This document shows positions 52,119-60,650 of a DNA stretch of 64,000 bases, one piece after another. Both the position numbers and the translations under genes were made by a program. This DNA comes from Flavobacterium pallidum (GTDB lineage: Bacteria; Bacteroidota; Bacteroidia; Flavobacteriales; Flavobacteriaceae). Under the pieces are notes generated by a model, which did no database searches, was not told where the DNA came from, and saw nothing but the letters and a program-made list of their open reading frames with translations. The stretch lies in contig NZ_CP029187.1 in NCBI RefSeq assembly GCF_003097535.1, forward strand, positions 3,162,001-3,226,000. The letters are read 5' to 3'. The stretch's first letter is position 1, and each line of letters starts with the position of its first letter.

Positions 52119-52481
52119 ATGCAAAAAATCATCAATTCAGATAAAGGCAATTTTGTTATCGGTTACTGTGATAATCTTGAAGAGTTAGAAATGTATCAAT
52201 CCAACTATTTGACTGAAGCTTTCCGAATAGAATTTAAACCAAACTGTATTATGACCGAGGAAATGGTCAAAGATTATACATCAAACTTTGTTAACTTTTT
52301 GAAAACTGAAGTTTTAGAATTAGCAAAAATACATTCCGATTTTTATGACCATTTTGAGATTTCGTTTGCGAACGAATTCACTGGATTTTCATTAGGTAGA
52401 AAAGAAAATTATTCTGAATTGATTGTCTCTATTTCTTCAATGAATGTCTTTACTAAAATTAAAGAAGTTAGCGTAAATTAG
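52119..52481 (+). CDS. cassette 32 hypothetical protein
   Basis: A 120-residue soluble protein (MQKIINSDKGNFVIGYCDNL, MTEEMVKDYTSNFVNFLKTE, FEISFANEFTGFSLGRKENYSEL). No family was recognised. The clean AT-rich leader and a promoter element make the start reliable. Confidence 0.62.
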   Translation: MQKIINSDKGNFVIGYCDNLEELEMYQSNYLTEAFRIEFKPNCIMTEEMVKDYTSNFVNFLKTEVLELAKIHSDFYDHFEISFANEFTGFSLGRKENYSELIVSISSMNVFTKIKEVSVN

Positions 52482-52490
52482 TGCTGCTGC

Positions 52491-52617
52491 TAACAGCGGT
52501 TCCACGCAATTGCTGCGTCCTTTGTAAAATGTAATCGCTTTTTCCACAACTTCGTTTCGTCCAGCCGAGAGTACTCAGCTCCGAAAGCCGCAACTGACGT
52601 GGAGCCGCCGGACGTTA
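52491..52617 (+). repeat. attC site 32
   Basis: Closes cassette 32 and opens cassette 33 with GTTACAGGCA. Variants GGTTCCACG and GACGTGGAGCC, which keep the two arms complementary (compensatory change). Confidence 0.92.
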
Positions 52618-52977
52618 CAGGCAATAGCTCCGCGCGTCCGAAGGAACGATTTCCCTAAACTGAAAGGTTCGGCTTGGGTAAAAAAGAATTAGCCTCTCGC
52701 CTATTTTCCTTGAAATAAACTTTCTTGATTTCCTTTGTCGTCGTAACCGGAAATATTGTTATTTTATTTTTCGCATCTCCTCGCCGAGAATTCTCTGCTA
52801 AACGCAATCAGGGGCAATCGCTGCGGATATTCTTGGCCGATTTTCTTTGCGCTCAAAGTGCAACTAAAACTTGTTGCGTTGAATTGCAAATACTTAACTT
52901 TCAAGAATATTAAAAACTAAATTGGAATTTCTTTGTGGTTACTTTATGTGATTTTGCAACTGTGTCACTACAGCCTG
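52618..52977 (+). other. cassette 33, ORF-less (subtype A, most diverged)
   Basis: 360 bases of the same family, with many substitutions (for example TTGATTTCCTTTGTCGTCG in place of the first TTTGTGGTTACG element). Confidence 0.7.
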
Positions 52978-53104
52978 TAACAGCGGTTTCACGCAATTGC
53001 TACTCACTTTGTAAAATGAACGACCTTTTTCCATAACTTCGTCTTGTCCAGCCGAGAGTACTCAGTTCCAAAAGCCGCAACTGACGTGAAGCCGCCGGAC
53101 GTTA
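52978..53104 (+). repeat. attC site 33
   Basis: Closes cassette 33 and opens cassette 34 with GTTACAGGCC. Confidence 0.92.
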
Positions 53105-53464
53105 CAGGCCATAGCTCCGCGCCTCTGAAAGAACGATTTCCCTAAATTGAACAGTTCGGCTTGTGTTTGAGTAAATTTGACTTCTCCCCTATTTTTCACG
53201 GAGCAGCTTTGTGGTTACATTGTGTTAGTGTCACCTGGAAAATTGTCGTTTTATTTTCGCATCTCTTCGCCGAGAGTTCTCTGCTGGACGCCATCAGGCG
53301 AAATAGCTGTGGAAAGTCTTTGTCGATCTTCTTTGCGTTGAAAATGTATCCAAAATCTGTTGTGTTGAATTGCGCGAACTTAACTTTTGAGAAATTTTAA
53401 AACCTAATTCAGAATTTCCTTGTGGTTACTTTGTGTGATTTTGCAACTGTGTCGCGACGGCCTG
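53105..53464 (+). other. cassette 34, ORF-less (subtype A)
   Basis: 360 bases closely matching cassettes 5, 14 and 41; no gene. Confidence 0.75.
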
Positions 53465-53591
53465 TAACAGCGGTTTCACGCAATTGCTACTTACCTTGTA
53501 AAATGAACGACCTTTTTCCATAACTTCGTTCTGTCCAGCCGAGAATACTCAGTTCCAAAAGCCGCAACTGACGTGAAGCCGCCGGACGTTA
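53465..53591 (+). repeat. attC site 34
   Basis: Closes cassette 34 and opens cassette 35 with GTTAGCAGAA. Confidence 0.92.
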
Positions 53592-53623
53592 GCAGAAAGC
53601 GCTTGACGCGCGAAACAGAAAAC

Positions 53624-54046
53624 ATGAATCAATATCCAAAAGTTAATCGAATAGACGAAATCGGAAATTATCCTGCGCTTGTTCCAGCTGGTGGAGGATA
53701 TGTATGGGATGAAGTATTAGAGTATAGGGTTTGGTGTCATTCGGAAAATGGTGCCGAGGATTTTTATGACGGTGACGATTACTATTATTCTTTTGCAACT
53801 TTTGAAGAAGCTGAGCAATTTTCTCAATCTACAAATGGAGCAGAATCTCCCATTGCTTTGATTTTGCAAAAAGAATATATTGAAGAATCAGAGCCTGGTA
53901 AATATCTGCATATAAAAGAAGAAAGAATTACAGAATGGCCAGTTGAATTTTTAAGTCGCCCTCAACGAAACCAAAATACAATTACAAATTTTTTAAATGC
54001 TGATCCTTTTAGTAATCGCTTAGACATATTGAGAGGAAAAGTTTAA
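53624..54046 (+). CDS. cassette 35 conserved protein of the type often labelled GCN5-like
   Basis: A 140-residue protein. NRIDEIGNYPALVPAGGGYVWDEVLEYRVWCH, YYYSFATFEEAEQFSQST, ALILQKEYIEESEPGKYLHI, EERITEWPVEFL and NRLDILRG form a well-conserved pattern that I recall from many genomes and integron cassettes, where it is often annotated as a GCN5-family acetyltransferase without a convincing GNAT fold. I would call its function unknown. The ATG at 53624 is used; the longer frame starts within attC. Confidence 0.72.
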   Translation: MNQYPKVNRIDEIGNYPALVPAGGGYVWDEVLEYRVWCHSENGAEDFYDGDDYYYSFATFEEAEQFSQSTNGAESPIALILQKEYIEESEPGKYLHIKEERITEWPVEFLSRPQRNQNTITNFLNADPFSNRLDILRGKV

Positions 54047-54061
54047 AATTGCGCCATCTGC

Positions 54062-54188
54062 TAACAGCGGTTTCACGCAATTGCTGCGTCCCTTGTAAAA
54101 TGAACCATCTTTTTCCATAACTTCGTTCTGTCCAGCCGAGAATACTCAGTTCCAGAAGCCGCAACTGACGTGAAGCCGCCGGACGTTA
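54062..54188 (+). repeat. attC site 35
   Basis: Closes cassette 35 and opens cassette 36 with GTTATAGGCA. Confidence 0.92.
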
Positions 54189-54239
54189 TAGGCAATTACA
54201 CGGTAAACCTGAACGAATGTTGTTAATTCAAATTTTATC

Positions 54240-55040
54240 ATGATTAGAAGAGATGATTTTAAACGACTCAGATTCGATGTTGAAACTGCTATAAACGAAG
54301 CATTCGAATTTGCTAAAAGTCACGAAAAAAATGAAAATGATTACATTCTATTTTTATCACGCTCTTACTACGACAAGTCAAACTCAACAGCCGTTCCCTG
54401 GCAATTCGATCGTTCAATCGACGAATTACATGATCGACATCGAGTCGATTTTTTGCTTTACTATTTGAATCAACAATACAATTTTCAAACCGAAAATTCT
54501 GCTGATTCAAAATTTTCTTTGACAATTGAGTTTATGATTTATTGTCAAATTTGGGAATCATCCCATAACTTATTTAATTTTAAAAAGCTTGCGGATTTGT
54601 GTAGCTCTAAAAATTACAATTGGAATATTGAAATCGGTAAAAATCCTAGAGCCAAATTTATTAAGGAAAATATTTTAGATAGTTTTCAAAACAATAGCCT
54701 GAAAATATTTGACCTAATGAATAAAACATATCATTCACAATTACGAAATGCATTTTCTCATTCTCTATTTAATTTTGGAATTAATGGGCACAATTTATAT
54801 TTGGAGAATTTTGATGGTAAAAATGCTAATATCGAGTTCTTGAGTTTTGACGATTGGACTATTCGCTTTTTAACTTCTACGCTAATTCAAAATTTCTATC
54901 ATAATAAGTTTTCTGCTGAAATTGAATCTTTAGAAGATGGAAAAGAATATAAAGTCACAATGGAATATAATAATGATAAAGAAGTTGGATTTATTTCTTA
55001 TGACAAAAATCTGAAGAGGTTCAATGGGCGCATCCAGTAA
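54240..55040 (+). CDS. cassette 36 protein with HEPN-type RNAFSH motif
   Basis: A 266-residue helical protein. YHSQLRNAFSHSLFNFG contains Rx4H (Arg-NAFS-His), the catalytic motif of HEPN RNases, in the expected late position. Preceding helices (FSLTIEFMIYCQIWESSHNLFNF) fit the fold. The C-terminus (KVTMEYNNDKEVGFISYDKN) is beta-rich. I infer an RNase-like effector, possibly in defence; it stands alone, without an obvious partner. Confidence 0.62.
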   Translation: MIRRDDFKRLRFDVETAINEAFEFAKSHEKNENDYILFLSRSYYDKSNSTAVPWQFDRSIDELHDRHRVDFLLYYLNQQYNFQTENSADSKFSLTIEFMIYCQIWESSHNLFNFKKLADLCSSKNYNWNIEIGKNPRAKFIKENILDSFQNNSLKIFDLMNKTYHSQLRNAFSHSLFNFGINGHNLYLENFDGKNANIEFLSFDDWTIRFLTSTLIQNFYHNKFSAEIESLEDGKEYKVTMEYNNDKEVGFISYDKNLKRFNGRIQ

Positions 55041-55047
55041 CTGCCTA

Positions 55048-55174
55048 TAACAGCGGTTTCACGCAATTGCTGCTTCCCTTGTAAAATGAACCACCTTTTT
55101 CCATAACTTCGTTCTGTCCAGCCGAGAGTACTCAGTTCCAAATGCCGCAACTGACGTGAAGCCGCCGGACGTTA
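55048..55174 (+). repeat. attC site 36
   Basis: Closes cassette 36 and opens cassette 37 with GTTAGCTGTT. Confidence 0.92.
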
Positions 55175-55203
55175 GCTGTTATGTTACCCTAACCGTCGTC
55201 AAA

Positions 55204-56055
55204 ATGAAAGATAAATTAAAGCGCTTAAAAGATTTGATAATCGAAGAAGATAGAATTCCTTTCTTCTGGATTTGGTCAAGTTTTTCGGTATTAAGCCTCG
55301 TCATAGGATTACTTTCACCTTTTTTCATCTTGAATGAAAATCAAGTTCTATATTTATTTTCTTCAGCATCACAAGTAATCGCGGCAATTTATGGATTGAT
55401 AATAACTGGCTATATCTTTTTACGAAACGAACTTGATCGTAAAGCAGATAAAGATGACTCGTTTGAAGAAATTGTAGAGTTACTAAAATCTGAATATTTT
55501 GGTTCAATAATTAATATTAGTGTTACTACAATTTTTGGAATTTCAGCATGCTTTTTAGTAATAGTAGATGAGATTCAAAATAATTTTATATTAACCATTT
55601 TGATAAATATTTCTGTCGCTACAATTATAACAGTTTTGTTATTAGTAATTTTTTTCGTCATTAAAATTTTGAACCCAAATAGTCTAAAAATTGCAAGTAA
55701 TCGCTTAAGAAATTTCACCGCTAATGATAGTTCCAATGAGCGTGGAAGCTTGGAAAATTTCCTTACATCTTATAATGAGATTGAATATATACTAGAAAAA
55801 TACGGAACCGCTTTTTCTAAAAATGATAATTCAGATTTTCAATATCAAAATAGGAGAAAAATTGCGAAAACAAAGTTAGTATACATTTTATTCAACGAAG
55901 AAAAAATAACCAGCTCTTTAAAGGATAATCTTATCAAATTAATAACTTTGAGAAATGGCTTAATACATGGAACAAATCTATTTGTGTCAACAAATGATGT
56001 CCTATTCTCGCAAATAGTATTAGAAGATTTAAAATCGGCGTTAGGTATTTTATAA
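55204..56055 (+). CDS. cassette 37 four-span membrane protein with a C-terminal HEPN-like motif
   Basis: A 283-residue protein with about four membrane segments: FFWIWSSFSVLSLVIGLLSPF, LFSSASQVIAAIYGLIITGYIF, SIINISVTTIFGISACFLVIV and ILINISVATIITVLLLVIFFVI. The C-terminal cytoplasmic part ends LITLRNGLIHGTNLF, an Rx4H sequence as in HEPN domains. A membrane-anchored HEPN would suit an abortive-infection effector, but this is inference. The ATG at 55204 avoids a start inside the attC arm. Confidence 0.62.
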   Translation: MKDKLKRLKDLIIEEDRIPFFWIWSSFSVLSLVIGLLSPFFILNENQVLYLFSSASQVIAAIYGLIITGYIFLRNELDRKADKDDSFEEIVELLKSEYFGSIINISVTTIFGISACFLVIVDEIQNNFILTILINISVATIITVLLLVIFFVIKILNPNSLKIASNRLRNFTANDSSNERGSLENFLTSYNEIEYILEKYGTAFSKNDNSDFQYQNRRKIAKTKLVYILFNEEKITSSLKDNLIKLITLRNGLIHGTNLFVSTNDVLFSQIVLEDLKSALGIL

Positions 56056-56065
56056 ACACAACAGC

Positions 56066-56192
56066 TAACAGCGGTTTCACGCAATTGCTACTTCCGTTGT
56101 AAAATGAACCACCTTTTTCCATAACTTCGTTTTGTCTCGCCGAGAGTACTCAGTTCCAAAAGCCGCAACTGACGTGAAGCCGCCGGACGTTA
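56066..56192 (+). repeat. attC site 37
   Basis: Closes cassette 37 and opens cassette 38 with GTTACCTGCA. Variant TGTCTCGCCGAG. Confidence 0.92.
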
Positions 56193-56246
56193 CCTGCAAG
56201 CTTACCGCAGCCCGTAAATAAAGACTTTCATTAAAAACATATCCAA

Positions 56247-56681
56247 ATGAGTAATCTTATAAAATCATTTCAATTCGAATCCGAGGGAGTTATTTTGACT
56301 ATAAATATTAGGAAAGAAGTTTACAAGAATTCTTTGAAAATGATTATAGATGGAGATGTCATTTCTAATAATCCAGATTTAGTTAAAGGCTATTCTACAA
56401 ACTTTTCATCGAAAGATATCTCGGTAAAATATTTAGATAACTCTATATTGTGGATAAGTTCTAACGAATGGAAAGGGTTACGCTGGGAAAAATATTCAAA
56501 TGAAACTAAATACTCAATTTTCAATAGCGTGAAAGAGATGAAAGAATCTTATATCGCTCAAAGAGAATATGTAGATTTAATTTGTAGCTATTTTTATGAT
56601 TGCATAAAAAATTACAAGAAACTAAAATTGCTTTATGAAACTCAAATTGACGAAATTATTTCAGAAGATGAATTTAATTAA
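56247..56681 (+). CDS. cassette 38 hypothetical protein
   Basis: A 144-residue soluble protein (FQFESEGVILTINIRKEVYK, LDNSILWISSNEWKGLRWEK, YVDLICSYFYDCIKNYKKL): beta strands first, helical end. No family was recognised. Confidence 0.6.
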   Translation: MSNLIKSFQFESEGVILTINIRKEVYKNSLKMIIDGDVISNNPDLVKGYSTNFSSKDISVKYLDNSILWISSNEWKGLRWEKYSNETKYSIFNSVKEMKESYIAQREYVDLICSYFYDCIKNYKKLKLLYETQIDEIISEDEFN

Positions 56682-56691
56682 AGCCTGCAGG

Positions 56692-56817
56692 TAACAACGG
56701 TTTCACGCAATTGCTACTTCCTTGTAATATGAACCACCTTTTTCCATAACTTCGTTCTGTCCAGCCGAGAGTAGTCAGTTCCAAAAGCCGCAACTGACGT
56801 GAAGCCGCCGGACGTTA
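56692..56817 (+). repeat. attC site 38
   Basis: Closes cassette 38 and opens cassette 39 with GTTATGGGCA. Variants TAACAACGG and GTAATATGAACC; one base shorter. Confidence 0.9.
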
Positions 56818-56856
56818 TGGGCAAGTTCGCAGCCAACCGGAAAAAAACCTCAGTAA

Positions 56857-57243
56857 ATGAAACATAAAATCTTTCAGTTTTTTGAAAAGAGAATGCTCAT
56901 GGTCATTCTATTATTCATTATTTGTTTAAGTTATTTTACCTTAAGACGAATGCTCGGAATTAACAGAACAGTTAATTGGGCATGGGATTTGACAAACGCT
57001 GGATTTGCTCTAACCTATCTAACCTGCTTTATTTTTCTGATTGGTTATGGTATTCTTGCAATACTAAAACATTCAACACAAAAATATTTGTCAATACTTC
57101 ATTCTGCAATAATTCTATTATCATTTTTGATCGATGATTTTTACAATTTTCAAATTATTGCCCCTTTAGCTTTACTTTCGTTCATCATTTTTATTATCAA
57201 TATTTATTGGGCAATTAAAAATCGTAAAAGGAAAACATATTGA
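56857..57243 (+). CDS. cassette 39 membrane protein, hypothetical
   Basis: A 128-residue protein with about four membrane segments (MLMVILLFIICLSYFTL, GFALTYLTCFIFLIGYGILAIL, YLSILHSAIILLSFLI, IIAPLALLSFIIFIINIYWAI) and a basic C-terminus (KNRKRKTY). No recognisable family; small multi-span proteins are frequent cassette cargo. Confidence 0.65.
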   Translation: MKHKIFQFFEKRMLMVILLFIICLSYFTLRRMLGINRTVNWAWDLTNAGFALTYLTCFIFLIGYGILAILKHSTQKYLSILHSAIILLSFLIDDFYNFQIIAPLALLSFIIFIINIYWAIKNRKRKTY

Positions 57244-57252
57244 ACCTGCCCA

Positions 57253-57379
57253 TAACAGCGGTTTCACGCAATTGCTACTTCATTTGTAAAATGAACGACC
57301 TTTTTCCATAACTTCGTTTTGTCCAGCCGAGAGTACTCAGTGCCAAAAGCCGCAACTGACGTGAAGCCGCCGGACGTTA
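57253..57379 (+). repeat. attC site 39
   Basis: Closes cassette 39 and opens cassette 40 with GTTACCAGCA. Confidence 0.92.
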
Positions 57380-57385
57380 CCAGCA

Positions 57386-57838
57386 ATGATGAACGAAATG
57401 ACCACATATTTTGAAATTTCTGCAAACGGAAGTTATATCAGAATTGAGATAATTGAATACAGTTATCAATCTTCAGAAACATATTGGGATGGAAATTGGG
57501 TAAACTCCAATGTTTCGGTAAAAGCCGGCGCATTTTCTGGAAGCTTTAACGCTTGCCTAATGACTATAGATTTTGAAAATTTTAAAAATGAGTTGGTAAA
57601 ACTGTACGAAAAATTAAATGGAATTGCAGTTTTTCAGACAATTGAAAGTCAGGTTGGAATCAAAATTATTGGCGATGGAATTGGTAATCTTAATGCCGAA
57701 TGTATTGTGCTTGATAATGCAGGCTATGGAAATATATTAGAATTTGAAATAAATTTTGATCAATCACACATACCTAAGATATTAAATCAATTAGACAAAA
57801 TTACTGTTGAATTTCCAATTGTCGGAAAAACAAAATAA
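57386..57838 (+). CDS. cassette 40 hypothetical protein
   Basis: A 150-residue beta-rich protein (TTYFEISANGSYIRIEIIEY, SVKAGAFSGSFNACLMTIDF, GIKIIGDGIGNLNAECIVLD). It resembles WapI-type immunity proteins in pattern (strand, charged loop, strand), but I cannot confirm a family. The ATG lies only seven bases after the cassette start; a later ATG at 57398 is possible. Confidence 0.58.
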   Translation: MMNEMTTYFEISANGSYIRIEIIEYSYQSSETYWDGNWVNSNVSVKAGAFSGSFNACLMTIDFENFKNELVKLYEKLNGIAVFQTIESQVGIKIIGDGIGNLNAECIVLDNAGYGNILEFEINFDQSHIPKILNQLDKITVEFPIVGKTK

Positions 57839-57850
57839 TATCACTGCTGG

Positions 57851-57977
57851 TAACAGCGGTTTCACGCAATTGCTGCTTTCCTTGTAAAAGGTAACACCTT
57901 TTTCCATAACTTCGTTCTGTCCAGCCGAGAGTACTCAGCTTCGAAAGCCGCAACTGACGTGAAGCCGCCGGACGTTA
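57851..57977 (+). repeat. attC site 40
   Basis: Closes cassette 40 and opens cassette 41 with GTTACAGGCC. Variant loop GTAAAAGGTAACACC. Confidence 0.92.
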
Positions 57978-58338
57978 CAGGCCATAGCTCCGCGCCTCTG
58001 AAAGAACGATTTCCCTAAATTGAACAGTTCGGCTTGTGTTTGAGTAAATTTGACTTCTCCCCTATTTTTCACGGAGCATCTTTGTGGTTACGTTGTGTTA
58101 GTGTCGCCTGGAAATTTTGTCGTTTTATTTTCGCATCTGTTCGCCGAGAGTTCTCTGTTGGACGCGATCAGACGAAATAGCTGTGGAAAGTCTTTGTCGA
58201 TCTTCTTTGTATTTAAAATGTATTCAAAATCTTTTGCGTTGAATTATGCGAACTTAACTCTTGAGAAATTTTAAAACCTAATTCAGAATTTCTTTGTGGT
58301 TACTTTGTGTGATTTTGCAACTGTGTCGCGACGGCCTG
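57978..58338 (+). other. cassette 41, ORF-less (subtype A)
   Basis: 361 bases closely matching cassettes 5, 14 and 34; open frames break at different places than in those copies. Confidence 0.75.
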
Positions 58339-58465
58339 TAACAGCGGTTTCACGCAATTGCTACTTTCCTTGTAAAATGAGCCACCTTTTTCCATAACTT
58401 CGTCTTTTCCAGCCGAGAATACTCAGTTCCAAATGCCGCAACTGACGTGAAGCCGCCGGACGTTA
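58339..58465 (+). repeat. attC site 41
   Basis: Closes cassette 41 and opens cassette 42 with GTTAGCGGTC. Confidence 0.92.
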
Positions 58466-58527
58466 GCGGTCATTGCAAAGTGACATCGACCATAAGAAAC
58501 AGACATAATTAAAATTATAAAAAGTAC

Positions 58528-59010
58528 ATGACCAAAAGTAAACTAATAGAAATGAATAACGTTGGTGTAGTTGTAGAAAACCTTGACAATGCAATTACAT
58601 TTTTCACAGAAATTGGACTTACACTTGAAGGAAGAATGATGGTTGAAGGTGAATGGGCAGGACAAGTAACTGGACTGGGAAATCAATCCGTAGAAGTTGC
58701 TATGATGGTAACACCAGACGGACATAGCCGACTTGAACTTTCAAAATTTTTAAGTCCTAAGACCATTTCGGATCATAGGACAGCGCCAGTTAATTCTCTG
58801 GGCTATCTCCGAGTTATGTTCAGAGTTGACAACCTTGACGAATTATTAATCCGACTTGAAAAACAAGGGTTTGAAATCGTTGGAGAAGTAGTAAACTATG
58901 AAAACATTTATAAACTTTGTTACATTCGTGGAACAGAAGGACTTCTTGTTGGTTTAGCTGAGCAACTTAATAATAAAACTGTAACAGATGTTTTGGAGGA
59001 CAATGAGTAA
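58528..59010 (+). CDS. cassette 42 VOC-family (glyoxalase/bleomycin-resistance fold) protein
   Basis: A 160-residue protein. MNNVGVVVENLDNAITFFTEIGLTLEG is the first beta-alpha-beta-beta-beta unit and GYLRVMFRVDNLDELLIRLEKQGFEIVGE the second, ending IRGTEGLLVGLAEQL; this is the vicinal oxygen chelate layout. The metal ligands are not a clear glyoxalase I set. It may bind or modify a small molecule. The family is sure, the substrate is not. Confidence 0.88.
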   Translation: MTKSKLIEMNNVGVVVENLDNAITFFTEIGLTLEGRMMVEGEWAGQVTGLGNQSVEVAMMVTPDGHSRLELSKFLSPKTISDHRTAPVNSLGYLRVMFRVDNLDELLIRLEKQGFEIVGEVVNYENIYKLCYIRGTEGLLVGLAEQLNNKTVTDVLEDNE

Positions 59011-59028
59011 GCACAAGCAACGAACCGC

Positions 59029-59155
59029 TAACAGCGGTTTCACGCAATTGCTACTTTCTTTGTAAAATGAACCCCCTTTTTCCATAACTTCGTTCTGTCC
59101 AGCCGAGAGTACTCAGCTTCGAAAGCCGCAACTGACGTGAAGCCGCCGGACGTTA
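59029..59155 (+). repeat. attC site 42
   Basis: Closes cassette 42 and opens cassette 43 with GTTACCTGCA. Confidence 0.92.
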
Positions 59156-59191
59156 CCTGCAAGCGCTACAAAAATCGCGTAAAATCAAATT

Positions 59192-59734
59192 ATGGAAATA
59201 GGAAAACAATTTAATAGTTTTAGTTTTGAAGATTATTTTTTTTATATCGATAATTATAAAAAATATTCTGACTTTAATACTTTGGGATTATATCGTTCAC
59301 TTTCAGAAAATGAAAAACTTAATCTCGAACAGAAAATTTCCATTAGAGATTATGCAAACAAAATATTTGAAAAGACATTTATTTTTTTGCAAGTAAAAGA
59401 TCCCTGGACGTACATAAAGGTACAAACTCTAGGATTAGAACTAACAAATGGTGACAAGGAAGAAATGTGGCGCAAAATATTTATAAATCAGGAAAAAATA
59501 TTGCGCGAAAAAAGAATAAAACACAAGAATTTCGGAGAATATTCAAAGCATAATTGTGGTTACGAAACATGTCCCATGAATGGCATTATGATTAAACAAG
59601 GCTCATTTATGGCCGAGTACGAAATGTGTATTGGAAACATCAATAGATACGTACAAAAACAAAAGTCTGAAACAAGAAAATCAGAAAGAAAAAGCGAAAG
59701 CCAAATTATTAATAACGAATTGGATTTGGAATAA
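59192..59734 (+). CDS. cassette 43 hypothetical protein, copy of cassette 9
   Basis: A 180-residue near-copy of the cassette 9 product; visible substitutions include NSLGF to NSFSF, FNFLQ to FIFLQ and THGDK to TNGDK. The copies lie 26.6 kb apart and share the leader and the cassette ends. The Cys/His cluster (HNCGYETCPMNG) is retained, suggesting selection for function. Confidence 0.68.
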   Translation: MEIGKQFNSFSFEDYFFYIDNYKKYSDFNTLGLYRSLSENEKLNLEQKISIRDYANKIFEKTFIFLQVKDPWTYIKVQTLGLELTNGDKEEMWRKIFINQEKILREKRIKHKNFGEYSKHNCGYETCPMNGIMIKQGSFMAEYEMCIGNINRYVQKQKSETRKSERKSESQIINNELDLE

Positions 59735-59746
59735 TGCGCCAGCAGG

Positions 59747-59873
59747 TAACAGCGGTTCCACGCAATTGCTGCTCACTTTGTAAAATGAACCGCCTTTTTC
59801 CATAACTTCGTCTTATCCAGCCGAGAGTACTCAGCTCCGAAAGCCGCAACTGACGTGGAGCCGCAGGACGTTA
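59747..59873 (+). repeat. attC site 43
   Basis: Closes cassette 43 and opens cassette 44 with GTTAGCCGTA. Compensating variants GGTTCCACG / CGTGGAGCC; the arm reads GCAGGACG. Confidence 0.9.
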
Positions 59874-59905
59874 GCCGTAACCAGTCCAAAATCGCGTATA
59901 ACCAA

Positions 59906-60475
59906 ATGAGAAAATTTTTATTTATTCTAGCTTTATCGAGCTTATCTTGCAATAAAGAAGTAAAAAATACGGAATCTGAAAATGGAGTAATTTCTGAAAA
60001 TGATTTATATAGTGTTATCAACTCATTACAAAATTGTGCCCCGAAAGGCACAATTTATTATTCTGAAAATGGTACACCATATGATAAAAACTTCATCGAA
60101 ACGTATAAACTGGATTCAATATTCAGCACTGAAGATGTGGACTTTTTCAGAAAACAAATGAAAAAAGCTACCGATTTTAAGTTAAATATACGAAAGACTA
60201 AATGCGACAGAATAATAACCAAGCACAACATAAACAAAATGCGTTTAGAAAGTAAAACTGACGAAATTTTTTGGGAAAAAATTCGGATGCAATATGGACC
60301 GTTAACATGTTTATCTTACATAAAACTTCCGATATTCTCAAAGGACAAAAATTATGTGATTTTTTCCAGCAACTATTCAACTGGTCCGCATTCGTTAGGT
60401 GGATCTATAGAAATATATAAGAAAATAAATAATAAATGGAAACGCTTTCATTCATTATCGGGATGGGTGAGCTAA
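59906..60475 (+). CDS. cassette 44 lipoprotein, hypothetical
   Basis: A 189-residue lipoprotein with signal MRKFLFILALSSLSC (lipobox Cys15). The mature part is polar (SVINSLQNCAPKGTIYYSEN, DVDFFRKQMKKATDFKLNI, LSYIKLPIFSKDKNYVIFSS, GPHSLGGSIEIYKKINNKWK). The last part resembles secreted hypothetical proteins of Bacteroidota with a YCxYxSG-like strand set, but it is not assigned. The ATG at 59906 is used; the longer frame starts inside attC. Confidence 0.68.
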   Translation: MRKFLFILALSSLSCNKEVKNTESENGVISENDLYSVINSLQNCAPKGTIYYSENGTPYDKNFIETYKLDSIFSTEDVDFFRKQMKKATDFKLNIRKTKCDRIITKHNINKMRLESKTDEIFWEKIRMQYGPLTCLSYIKLPIFSKDKNYVIFSSNYSTGPHSLGGSIEIYKKINNKWKRFHSLSGWVS

Positions 60476-60487
60476 TTTGGCTACGGC

Positions 60488-60613
60488 TAACAGCGGTTTC
60501 ACGCAATTGCTACCTTCCTTGTAAAATATAAACGCTTTCCATAACTTCGTTCTGTCCACGCCGAGAATACTCAGTTCCAAAAGCCGCAACTGACGTGAAG
60601 CCGCCGGACGTTA
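60488..60613 (+). repeat. attC site 44
   Basis: Closes cassette 44 and opens cassette 45 with GTTATAGGCA. The loop is changed (TAAAATATAAACGCTTTCC), which shortens the T run. Confidence 0.9.
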
Positions 60614-60650
60614 TAGGCAAGCGCTAACCGACCGTAGAAAAAAAAACACT

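Noticed and set aside
28805..58274. Short plus-strand frames in ORF-less cassettes (MCLSKFDFSPIFHG or MTSPLFFTE starts)
   Set aside because: Frames change between copies through indels and there is no conserved product, so they are not called as genes.
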